Assembly: GCA_002772195.1 (NCBI GenBank)
Contig: PCSG01000177.1
Coordinates: forward strand, 2,957-11,130
Source: Desulfobacterales bacterium CG23_combo_of_CG06-09_8_20_14_all_51_8
GTDB taxonomy: Bacteria > Desulfobacterota > Desulfobacteria > Desulfobacterales > Desulfosalsimonadaceae
Direction of reading: 5' to 3'
Length of the DNA stretch: 8,174 nt
Under the pieces are notes generated by a model. It did not search any database and was not told the origin of the DNA. It saw only the letters and a list, made by a program, of their open reading frames with translations. Shown here one piece after another: positions 1 through 5,882 of the stretch. The position numbers were made by a program, and so were the translations under genes. Numbering within the stretch: the stretch's first letter is position 1; each line of letters begins with the position of its first letter.

Positions 1-344
1 AGTTTATCACCCTTCCGCAATCCGACCGGCGTCTGATTATACAAAATTATGAAGCTTTTGAGGACCTTCCGGAAGAAGAACAAAGCAGAATAAAAAAGAA
101 TTTTCAGCACTTTAACTCCCTGCCCGCTGATGACCAGGAACGGGTGCGGCAGAAATTTCAGCGATGGCAGCAGCTTCCGCCGGAACAGAAACGGCTCATG
201 CAGGAAAAATACCGGAAATATCAGGAAATGCCCGAAGATCAGCGACAAGACGTCATGAAAAATTATCAGAACTGGCAGGATTTGTCACCTGGTCAGAAAA
301 ATACCAATATTGAAAAAAAACGGCAAAAAGGGGGGCGCTGGTAA
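1..344 (+). CDS. 3' end of a repeat protein resembling DUF3106 (start outside window)
   Basis: The reading frame is open from the left edge (first complete codon at 3) to TAA at 342-344. About 113 residues are visible. They form a strongly hydrophilic helical chain built from 18-residue tandem repeats with the pattern [NK][FY]xx[FWY]xxLPxxxQ, for example LPPEQ and MPEDQ, followed by a short basic tail ending KKRQKGGRW. There is no membrane segment or catalytic motif in the visible part. Regular aromatic plus L-P-x-x-x-Q repeats are typical of DUF3106, a proteobacterial family of unknown function whose members often carry an N-terminal signal peptide; that end is not visible here. A GTG at 144 could be mistaken for the start, but the repeat pattern continues in frame upstream of it, so it is internal. 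The gene converges on speB with 19 nt between stop codons. The family call is by motif only. No function is claimed. Confidence 0.7.
   Translation, partial: FITLPQSDRRLIIQNYEAFEDLPEEEQSRIKKNFQHFNSLPADDQERVRQKFQRWQQLPPEQKRLMQEKYRKYQEMPEDQRQDVMKNYQNWQDLSPGQKNTNIEKKRQKGGRW
3..314 (+). repeat. In-frame 54-nt (18-residue) tandem coding repeats
   Basis: Six consecutive units of exactly 18 codons can be laid out: 3-44 (partial, last 14 residues), 45-98, 99-152, 153-206, 207-260 and 261-314. Each full unit starts N or K, then F or Y, has an aromatic residue at position 5, Leu or Met at 8, usually Pro at 9, and Gln at 12 or 13. The repeats are conserved at protein level and diverged at DNA level, so this is an old structural repeat and not a recent DNA expansion. 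The last unit is degenerate (LSPGQ). Confidence 0.8.
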
Positions 345-363
345 AAGCGGGAACCCTGCGGAT

Positions 364-1254
364 TCAATTCCGGTCCTGGCGGCCCGTTTTTTTCCGGGTG
401 ATCAGACCCAAGAGATTATAGAGAAGCCGGGCCGTGGTGAATTCCGGTGCGTGAAGTCCCGGAATCGGGGCCAGTTCCACCACATCCAGGCCGATGACGG
501 TGCGGCCGGATATAATGGATTCCAGAGCCGCAAAGGTCTGGATCCAGGTCAGGCCCCCCGGCTCCGGGGTCCCGGTGGCCGGCATGAGGGACGGGTCCAG
601 CCCGTCCACGTCAAAGGTGATGTAAACATTTGGCGGAAAATCCGGCGGCAGAAGCGGGTCTGGAATGCCGGACAGGTGGATTTCACGAGCATCCAGGCGG
701 CCTATTTTCCGATCTTCCCGCAGACGGTGTTCGTCATAGGACAGACTGCGCACCCCGACCTGAAAAATGGGGATGCCCATATCCAAGGCCCGGCGCATCA
801 CGCAGGCATGGCTCAAGGAAGTTTCCTCATAAGTGTCCCGAAGGTCCGCGTGGGCGTCAAACTGCACGATGCCGAAATCCCTGAAGAATTTTTTTAATGC
901 CGTAAATGCCCCCACGCTCACCGTATGCTCCCCTCCCAATACCACCGGAATTTTATTTATTTTCAACACGCCTGATACCGCATCCGATATGTTTTTCAGC
1001 ACGTCTTCCGCGTTCCCATCGCAGTCCACAGCAGGGGCCGTGTAAATGCCGTGTTCCGCCGGGATGCTGAATCCGTCGAACAGCTCAAGCTGGCTTGAGC
1101 TTTCCAGGATGGCGGCGGGTCCGCTCGCCGTGCCTTTCCCGTAAGAAACGCTTCGTTCAAACGGCGCGGGAATCATATGAAAAAGGGCCTTTCGGGGGTC
1201 GGGCTGGGGGAGTTCAGATGCCAGAAAATGGGGGAATTTTTGCAATTGGGCCAT
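364..1254 (-). CDS. speB: Agmatinase (agmatine ureohydrolase)
   Basis: A 296-residue ureohydrolase of the arginase/agmatinase fold. It hydrolyses agmatine to putrescine and urea in the cytoplasm using a binuclear Mn2+ centre. All metal-ligand motifs are present: GGEH (H110), DAHAD (D133, H135, D137) and TFDVDGLDPS (D215, D217). SHAC (around H149), TGTPEPGG (228-234) and VVELAP (258-263) complete the family signature. Length is normal for the family (about 290-310). TGTPEPGG with the agmatinase-like N-terminal SYGKGTASGPAAIL stretch, and the speA neighbour, favour agmatinase over arginase or guanidinobutyrase. It is the last gene of the operon, starting 8 nt after the nspC stop. An AGGA Shine-Dalgarno six bases upstream supports this ATG. 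It supplies putrescine, the amine acceptor for the carboxyspermidine step encoded by its neighbours. Confidence 0.93.
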   Translation of the reverse strand: MAQLQKFPHFLASELPQPDPRKALFHMIPAPFERSVSYGKGTASGPAAILESSSQLELFDGFSIPAEHGIYTAPAVDCDGNAEDVLKNISDAVSGVLKINKIPVVLGGEHTVSVGAFTALKKFFRDFGIVQFDAHADLRDTYEETSLSHACVMRRALDMGIPIFQVGVRSLSYDEHRLREDRKIGRLDAREIHLSGIPDPLLPPDFPPNVYITFDVDGLDPSLMPATGTPEPGGLTWIQTFAALESIISGRTVIGLDVVELAPIPGLHAPEFTTARLLYNLLGLITRKKTGRQDRN

Positions 1255-1260
1255 GGGATT

Positions 1261-1264
1261 TCCT
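1261..1264 (-). promoter_or_regulatory. speB ribosome binding site overlapping the nspC stop
   Basis: On the minus strand TTAGGAAATCCCATG gives an AGGA core six bases before the speB ATG. It overlaps the nspC TAG (1263-1265). This fixes the speB start and implies that ribosomes ending nspC can reinitiate at speB. Confidence 0.6.
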
Positions 1265-2402
1265 AAGAAAGCCGGTTTTTAAAATCGTCATAGCCGAATT
1301 TTCGGATGATGGTAAATTCATCGGTGTCGGCGTTGTAGATGGCGATGGATGGGAGCTTGATGCCGTTGAAGGTATTGGTTTTCACCATGGAATAGTGGGC
1401 CATGTCGCAGAACACCAGTTTGTCGCCCACAGCAAGCAGTTTTTCAAAGGAGTAGTCTCCGATCACATCCCCGGCCAGGCAGGACAGGCCGGCCAGGCGA
1501 TAGGAGTAAGGCTTTTCACCGGGCCGGCCGGCACCTATGATTTCCGGCCGGTAGGGCATTTCCAGGACATCCGGCATATGGGTCGCCGCTGACGTATCTA
1601 AAATGGCGATCCGCATGTCATTTTCCACAATATCGAGTACCGAAGCCACCAGGACCCCTGCATTTAAAGCCACGGCTTCCCCGGGTTCCAGGTAAACCGC
1701 CACCTCGTATTTCTCCTTGAAATCATTAATCAATCGGCACAGGAGATCCACATCATAATCATCCCGGGTGATGTGGTGCCCCCCGCCGAAATTGACCCAT
1801 TCCATTTGCCTGATATACGGCTCAAATTGCGCTTCCACCTTTTCCAAGGTCCGGGCCAGGGCGTCGGCGTTTTTTTCGCAAAGGGTATGGAAATGCAGCC
1901 CGGAAAGGCCGTCTAAAGATTGGCCCTGGAACTGATGGGCGAGCACCCCGAGGCGGGAGCCCGGTGCGCAGGGGTCGTAAATGGGAACCTCGACTTCGGA
2001 ATGGGCCGGGTTGATGCGGATACCGCAGCGGATGGGTCGGGGGGCCTGATCGATCATGGGCCGGAACCTCTGCCATAGGGCAAAGGAATTGAAGACGATG
2101 TGGTCGGAAAGGGGGATGATTTCCCGCATGTCCTCATCAGAGTATGCGGCGGCAAAGGTATGCACCTCCCGACCGAATTCCTCCCGCCCGAGCCGGGCTT
2201 CGTGGGGTGAACTGGCGCAGACGCCGTGGAGAGTTTGGCGGATCATGGGAAACACCGAAAACATGGAAAATCCCTTGAGGGCCAGAAGAATCCGGCACCC
2301 GGTCCGGTCCTGGACGGACGCCAGAATCTTGAGGTTCCGCTTCAGGGCCGTTTCATCCAAAACGAAACAGGGGGTGGGGACCCGGTCAAGGTCCAGTGTC
2401 AT
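1263..2402 (-). CDS. nspC: Carboxynorspermidine/carboxyspermidine decarboxylase
   Basis: A PLP-dependent fold-III (alanine racemase-like barrel) decarboxylase. It removes the carboxylate from carboxyspermidine (or carboxynorspermidine) to give spermidine (or norspermidine) in the cytoplasm. From the ATG at 2402 it has 379 residues, normal for NspC. Visible motifs are LALKGFS with the PLP lysine K43, GLHFHTLCE (169-176), the glycine loop FGGG (205-208), EPGEA (239-243), the dimer-contributed SCLAGD (C308, D312) and AHYSMVKTNTFNG (335-347). The CLAGD form and the length fit NspC rather than diaminopimelate or ornithine decarboxylase. Start choice: the ATG at 2402 overlaps the upstream TGA as ATGA and places the conserved TPCF motif about ten residues in, as in known NspC. 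An in-frame ATG at 2420 would add six residues (MDRSSS). Neither has a strong Shine-Dalgarno, so translational coupling to the upstream gene is likely. Confidence 0.9.
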   Translation of the reverse strand: MTLDLDRVPTPCFVLDETALKRNLKILASVQDRTGCRILLALKGFSMFSVFPMIRQTLHGVCASSPHEARLGREEFGREVHTFAAAYSDEDMREIIPLSDHIVFNSFALWQRFRPMIDQAPRPIRCGIRINPAHSEVEVPIYDPCAPGSRLGVLAHQFQGQSLDGLSGLHFHTLCEKNADALARTLEKVEAQFEPYIRQMEWVNFGGGHHITRDDYDVDLLCRLINDFKEKYEVAVYLEPGEAVALNAGVLVASVLDIVENDMRIAILDTSAATHMPDVLEMPYRPEIIGAGRPGEKPYSYRLAGLSCLAGDVIGDYSFEKLLAVGDKLVFCDMAHYSMVKTNTFNGIKLPSIAIYNADTDEFTIIRKFGYDDFKNRLS

Positions 2403-3577
2403 AGAACTACTTCGGTCCATGGCAGCCCATGAAGGTCCAGCTTTTCCATAAAGGGGTCCGGATCAAACTGCTCCATGTTGAACACGCCTTTGCCCCGCCA
2501 TTTTTGGGTTAGCATCATCATGGCCCCGATCATGGCCGAGGTCCCTGTGGTGTAGGAAATGGCCTGGGACCGAACTTCCGCGTAGCATTTTTCATGGTCG
2601 CAGATATTGTAGATATAATATGTTTTGTCCTTGCCGTCCTTCTTACCCCGGATCAGGCACCCGATGCAGGTCCGGCCCCGGGTCAGGGGGCCTAGCGATG
2701 CGGGGTCCGGGAGCAGGGCCTTTAAAAATTTTAATGGAATGATTTCCCGGCCTTCGTAAATTACCGGGTCGATACGGGTCATGCCCACGTTTTCCAGCAC
2801 TTTGAGGTGATTTAAATAATTGTCCGAAAACGTCATCCAGAACCGGGCTTTTTGGACTTCCGGGATATGCCGGACAATGGATTCCAGTTCTTCATGATAC
2901 ATGAGATAAATTTTTTTGGGGCCGATGCCTTCGGGAAAATCAAATTCCTTGGACACGGACAGGGGATCGGTTTCCACCCATTTGCCGGATTCATAGAAGC
3001 GGCCCTTGGCCGTGACTTCCCGGATGTTGATTTCCGGGTTAAAATTCGTGGCAAAGGGCTGGCCGTGGTCTCCGGCGTTGCAGTCAATAATGTCGATTTC
3101 GGAAATTTCGTCAAAATGGTGTTTTTGGGCCCAGGCGCAGAATACATTGGTGACGCCGGGATCAAACCCGGAGCCCAGAAGGGCCATGAGGCCGCGATCT
3201 TTAAACCGGTCATGGTAGTCCCACTGCCACCGGTAGCAGAACCGGGCCTCATCCGGGGGCTCATAGTTGGCGGTGTCCAAGTAGTCCACGCCGGTTTCCA
3301 GGCAGGCGTCCATGATGTGCAGGTCCTGGTAGGGAAGGGCCACGTTGATCACCACATCCGGCCGGAACCGGCGGATCAGGGCCGAGAGTTCCGGAACATT
3401 GTCCGCATCAACCTTAGCGGTCTCGATGTGCCGGTCGATCTGGGTTGCGATTTTCTCGCATTTTTCAAGTGTCCGGCTGGCCAGACAAATTTTTGAAAAC
3501 ACGTCCGGCACTTGGGCGCATTTGTGCGTGACCACCTGGCCAACGCCGCCGGCCCCGATAATGAGGACGCGTGACAT
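2399..3577 (-). CDS. Carboxy(nor)spermidine dehydrogenase/synthase (saccharopine dehydrogenase family)
   Basis: A 392-residue NAD(P)-dependent enzyme of the saccharopine dehydrogenase-like family. By family knowledge and context it is CASDH, which reductively condenses putrescine (or diaminopropane) with aspartate beta-semialdehyde to carboxyspermidine (or carboxynorspermidine). The N-terminal Rossmann motif IGAGGVG (7-13) directly follows the start. ASRTLEKC (33-40) ends beta-2, and LPYQDLH (81-87), DYLDTANYE (98-106), GSGFDPGVTNVF (135-146), GDHGQP (169-174) and YTTGTSAMIGA (342-352) are family-typical blocks. An AAGGAG Shine-Dalgarno supports the start. The gene lies between speA and nspC, and its stop overlaps the nspC start (ATGA). 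That pairing argues against a role in lysine metabolism despite the family name. Exact substrate preference cannot be read from the sequence; a putrescine supply from SpeA/SpeB points to spermidine. Confidence 0.88.
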   Translation of the reverse strand: MSRVLIIGAGGVGQVVTHKCAQVPDVFSKICLASRTLEKCEKIATQIDRHIETAKVDADNVPELSALIRRFRPDVVINVALPYQDLHIMDACLETGVDYLDTANYEPPDEARFCYRWQWDYHDRFKDRGLMALLGSGFDPGVTNVFCAWAQKHHFDEISEIDIIDCNAGDHGQPFATNFNPEINIREVTAKGRFYESGKWVETDPLSVSKEFDFPEGIGPKKIYLMYHEELESIVRHIPEVQKARFWMTFSDNYLNHLKVLENVGMTRIDPVIYEGREIIPLKFLKALLPDPASLGPLTRGRTCIGCLIRGKKDGKDKTYYIYNICDHEKCYAEVRSQAISYTTGTSAMIGAMMMLTQKWRGKGVFNMEQFDPDPFMEKLDLHGLPWTEVVL

Positions 3578-3583
3578 GACATA

Positions 3584-3589
3584 CTCCTT
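3584..3589 (-). promoter_or_regulatory. Strong ribosome binding site of the dehydrogenase gene
   Basis: The minus strand reads AAAGGAGTATGTCATG: an AAGGAG core six bases before the ATG at 3577. A second ATG five bases upstream (3582) is out of frame and gives only a short overlapping ORF, so 3577 is the start. This is the best Shine-Dalgarno in the operon. Confidence 0.75.
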
Positions 3590-3599
3590 TCCCTTTAAA

Positions 3600-3613
3600 C
3601 CTTCAGCCTTCAG
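3600..3613 (-). repeat. Two tandem CTGAAGG units in the 42-nt speA-dehydrogenase gap
   Basis: The minus strand of this gap carries CTGAAGG twice in direct tandem (plus-strand CCTTCAG at 3600-3606 and 3607-3613), preceded by GAAGA. It lies between the speA stop and the next Shine-Dalgarno. Its role is unknown; it may be simple-sequence debris. Confidence 0.5.
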
Positions 3614-3619
3614 TCTTCG

Positions 3620-5554
3620 TTACTTTTCAAAATACGTATATCCGCGAAGCCCCGCCTGATAAGCCTTCATGATTTTCTGGCGTTCATGGGGGGTGATGAG
3701 TCCCTTGCGGACGGCTTTTTCCGCGGTTTCCCGGAAATTGACCACGATGTTTTTGGTGTCGTATTCCACATAGGAGAGTACGTCTTCCACGGAATCCCCT
3801 TCGATTTCCCGCACGAACTTGAAGTCCCCGTCTTTTTTGATTTCAATGCTCACGATATGGGTGTCACCCAGCAGATTGTGGAGGTCCCCCAGGGTTTCCT
3901 GATAGGCTCCCACGAGGAAAACTCCCAGGTAATAGTCTTCATCCCGTTTGAGTTCATGGAGGGGCAGGGCGTTTTTAACATCATGGGTGTCGATGAACTT
4001 GTCGATTTTGCCGTCGCAGTCGCAGGTGATGTCCGCGAGGATCGCGTTTTTCGTCGGCGTTTCATTGAGCCTGTGCACCGGCATGATGGGAAACAGGTGG
4101 TCAATGGCCCAGGCATCCGGCAGGGACTGAAACACGCTGAAATTTCCGTAGTAAATATCGGCCAGGGCGTTTTCAATGCCTTCGAGTTCCGGCGGGATTT
4201 TTTTGAGTTTTTTAATATCCGCCGCGATTCGCTTCATCACGTGCCAGAAAATGTTTTCCCCAACGGCCCGTTCCCGCAAGGAAATGTCGCCGTGCTTGAA
4301 AAGCTCTCGGAGTTCATCCCGGTAATAGAGGGCGTCGTTATAGCATTCCTGCATGTTTTTCAGGGTCAGGGTGTTTAATACTTCAACAAGGTTTAGAATC
4401 ATTTCATGGGTGTTGTCATCGAATTTTTTTGGCAGGGGCAGGGTCTCAAAACAGCTCACGTCGATGATATTAAACAGCAGCACCGAATAATAGGCCACCG
4501 TGGCCCTGCCGGATTCCGTGATGATGGTGGGGTGAGTGATGTCCCGGTCATCTAAGGTCCCCATGATCACTTCAATGATGTCTGCGCAGTATTCATCCAG
4601 GGTATAGTTTTTGCTGCTCGTGAAATTGGTGTGGGAACCGTCGTAATCCACGGCCAGACCGCCGCCGAGGTCCAGATATCCCATGGGCGCGCCTTCATCC
4701 ACCAGGCCGGCGTAGACCCGGCAGGCTTCCACCACGGCGAACCGGATATCCCGGATATTGGGGATTTGGGAGCCCAGATGGTAATGGAGGAGCTGAAGGC
4801 AGTCGACCATGCCTTTTTCTTTCAGAAAATCCACGGTTTCGATGACCTGGGTCATGCTCAGGCCGAAAATGCTCCGGTCGCCGCCGGATTCCGTCCAGTG
4901 GCCCCCGGCCCGGGACGACAGCTTGATACGCAGGCCGAGTAAGGGTTTGATGCCCAGTTCCTCGGCCCGTTCCAGAATCAGGGGGAGCTCTGAGGGCATT
5001 TCAATGACAAAAAAACATTTAAAGCCCATTTTCCGGGCATAAAGGCCCAGATCGATGAATTCCCGGTCCTTGTAGCCGTTGCAGATCAGGCATGCTTCCG
5101 TGTCTTTTAGCAGGGAAATCGCGGCGATGAGTTCCGCCTTGCTGCCCGCCTCCAGGCCGTGGTGGTACTGGGCCCCGAAATGGGTCACTTCCTCCACCAC
5201 CTGCTGCTGCTGGTTCACCTTGATGGGGTAGACCCCCCGGTAGGCCCCCTTGTATCCGAATGTTTCGATGGCGGTTTTGAAGCTTTCATGGAGCAGGGTG
5301 ATCTGGGACTGCAAGATATTGCCCAGCCGGAGAAGGATGGGCATTCCCAAGCCCCGTTCCTTGATCCCGGAAATAATGTCCATCATGCTGATGGCGTTGG
5401 CCATATCGCTGCTGCCCCGGGGTTTGATGATGACCTCCCCTTTGTCTGAGATATCAAAATACCCGCCGCCCCAGTTGCGGATGCCGTAAAGGTCCATGGA
5501 ATTTTCGATGCTCCAGCGTTCAAGGGAAGCAATATTTTTTGCAGGTTGATTCAT
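3620..5554 (-). CDS. speA: Biosynthetic arginine decarboxylase
   Basis: A 644-residue PLP-dependent arginine decarboxylase of the SpeA type (fold III; E. coli SpeA is about 658 residues). It converts arginine to agmatine and CO2, the first step of the pathway. The conserved N-terminal block WGGGYFDI (28-35) is followed by the barrel with the PLP lysine K112 in YPIKVNQQQQ, then HYHLGSQI (257-264), the phosphate-binding loop DLGGGLAVDYDG (295-306) and ESGRA (347-351). The C-terminal domain has DITCDCDGKID (508-518; C511-D512 is the expected active-site pair contributed across the dimer) and GAYQETLGDLHNLLGD (549-564). The middle insertion that distinguishes SpeA from other fold-III decarboxylases is present. 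There is no signal peptide, so it is cytoplasmic. It is the first gene of the operon, with only a weak GGAAAA Shine-Dalgarno about a dozen bases upstream and a long leader in front, so translation may be regulated. Confidence 0.95.
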   Translation of the reverse strand: MNQPAKNIASLERWSIENSMDLYGIRNWGGGYFDISDKGEVIIKPRGSSDMANAISMMDIISGIKERGLGMPILLRLGNILQSQITLLHESFKTAIETFGYKGAYRGVYPIKVNQQQQVVEEVTHFGAQYHHGLEAGSKAELIAAISLLKDTEACLICNGYKDREFIDLGLYARKMGFKCFFVIEMPSELPLILERAEELGIKPLLGLRIKLSSRAGGHWTESGGDRSIFGLSMTQVIETVDFLKEKGMVDCLQLLHYHLGSQIPNIRDIRFAVVEACRVYAGLVDEGAPMGYLDLGGGLAVDYDGSHTNFTSSKNYTLDEYCADIIEVIMGTLDDRDITHPTIITESGRATVAYYSVLLFNIIDVSCFETLPLPKKFDDNTHEMILNLVEVLNTLTLKNMQECYNDALYYRDELRELFKHGDISLRERAVGENIFWHVMKRIAADIKKLKKIPPELEGIENALADIYYGNFSVFQSLPDAWAIDHLFPIMPVHRLNETPTKNAILADITCDCDGKIDKFIDTHDVKNALPLHELKRDEDYYLGVFLVGAYQETLGDLHNLLGDTHIVSIEIKKDGDFKFVREIEGDSVEDVLSYVEYDTKNIVVNFRETAEKAVRKGLITPHERQKIMKAYQAGLRGYTYFEK

Positions 5555-5588
5555 TTTTTAATTTTTCCAGATGATTGGTGATGCGGTT

Positions 5589-5638
5589 AAAAAAACGGCG
5601 CGGGATCGGGAAAAATACCCGTTCCCCTTCCCGGATCC
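5589..5638 (-). promoter_or_regulatory. Leader hairpin with downstream T7 run, possible attenuator of speA
   Basis: In the predicted speA 5' leader, GGATCCGGGAA (5638-5628) pairs with TTCCCGATCC (5612-5603), ten base pairs with one bulged C and a 15-nt loop. A competing small hairpin CGGG/CCCG (5621-5618 with 5610-5607) is also possible. Seven T residues follow at 5595-5589, seven bases beyond the stem, so this is not a canonical intrinsic terminator. It could be an inefficient or regulated one. Function is inferred only. Confidence 0.35.
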
Positions 5639-5701
5639 ATGGCGAATTTTTTAAAAATGTCCTCTTAAATGGATACCGGAAAAATATCAACAGATGACTG
5701 T

Positions 5702-5729
5702 ATTGTATAAAAAAATTTCATTAAATCAA
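5702..5729 (-). promoter_or_regulatory. Candidate sigma70-type promoter of the speA operon
   Basis: The minus strand has TTGATT (5729-5724) as a -35, a 16-nt spacer, and TACAAT (5707-5702) as a -10. These match the consensus at 4/6 and 5/6. Transcription would start near 5695, giving a leader of about 140 nt before the speA ATG. AT-rich sequence makes chance matches easier. Confidence 0.45.
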
Positions 5730-5733
5730 TGAA
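5717..5733. repeat. TTCATT-N5-AATGAA inverted repeat, possible operator
   Basis: Perfect 6-bp arms (5717-5722 and 5728-5733) are separated by five bases. The right arm overlaps the candidate speA -35. A third TTCATT copy lies at 5745-5750. The position suits a regulator of either divergent gene, but 6-bp arms in AT-rich DNA can arise by chance. Confidence 0.3.
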
Positions 5734-5870
5734 TATTATAGAAATTCATTTTACAGACGTCGAAATCAGAGCAGCAAAAAGATATTTTAGCGAATGCCTC
5801 ATCTGTGATATCAAAACAAGAGAAGTATTTTTATCAACCTGTTCAACCCGCAAGTCCTGATGATTCTATG

Positions 5871-5876
5871 AAAGGA
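5871..5876 (+). promoter_or_regulatory. Ribosome binding site of the ATPase gene
   Basis: AAAGGA lies six bases before the ATG at 5883 (AAAGGACAATTAATG). The in-frame ATG at 5868 has no Shine-Dalgarno and contains this site within its first codons, so the start at 5883 is preferred. Confidence 0.7.
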
Positions 5877-5882
5877 CAATTA

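Larger units (their letters stand above)
5555..5882. other. Divergent intergenic region between speA and the Ca2+-ATPase gene
   Basis: This 328-nt region is much more AT-rich than its flanks and holds the start signals for both directions. On the minus strand are a candidate sigma70-like promoter (5702-5729) and a leader with a hairpin plus T7 run (5589-5638). On the plus strand the ATPase Shine-Dalgarno sits at 5871-5876, but I see no convincing plus-strand promoter; TATTATA at 5734-5740 is a possible -10 with no well-spaced -35. Two short ORFs lie here: a 17-codon one on the minus strand (5640-5587) and a 43-codon one on the plus strand (5729-5860). Neither has a properly placed Shine-Dalgarno, so neither is called as a gene. 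The ATPase frame is also open back to 5742 without an ATG before 5868. Confidence 0.7.

Noticed and set aside
387..393. T7 run as an intrinsic terminator for the left-edge gene
   Set aside because: No adequate GC stem precedes it, and it lies inside the speB coding region, where it encodes KK near the C-terminus.
310..897. 195-codon plus-strand frame overlapping the repeat gene and speB
   Set aside because: It runs antisense through the agmatinase metal-binding motifs, so it is a shadow of speB.
1263..2420. Diaminopimelate decarboxylase (LysA) for the fold-III decarboxylase
   Set aside because: Length, SCLAGD form, C-terminal AHYSMVKTNTFNG block and neighbours fit NspC better.
2852..3496. 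214-codon open frame on the plus strand opposite the dehydrogenase gene
   Set aside because: It lies wholly antisense to a gene with clear family motifs and has no recognisable domain. Codon bias of the minus-strand gene explains the absence of stops.
2399..3577. Lysine-pathway saccharopine dehydrogenase
   Set aside because: The family fold matches, but the position between speA and nspC with an ATGA overlap identifies the polyamine enzyme.
3686..4378. 230-codon open frame on the plus strand opposite speA
   Set aside because: Antisense to conserved SpeA sequence, no motif and no supporting start context; a shadow frame.
5750..5755. TTTACA as a -35 for the ATPase gene
   Set aside because: No acceptable -10 lies 16-18 nt downstream; the position holds AGCAAA-type sequence.
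5742..5882. N-terminal extension of the ATPase from an alternative start (GTG 5805 or ATG 5868)
   Set aside because: The frame is open, but only ATG 5883 has a well-spaced AAAGGA; the added residues are not expected in the family.
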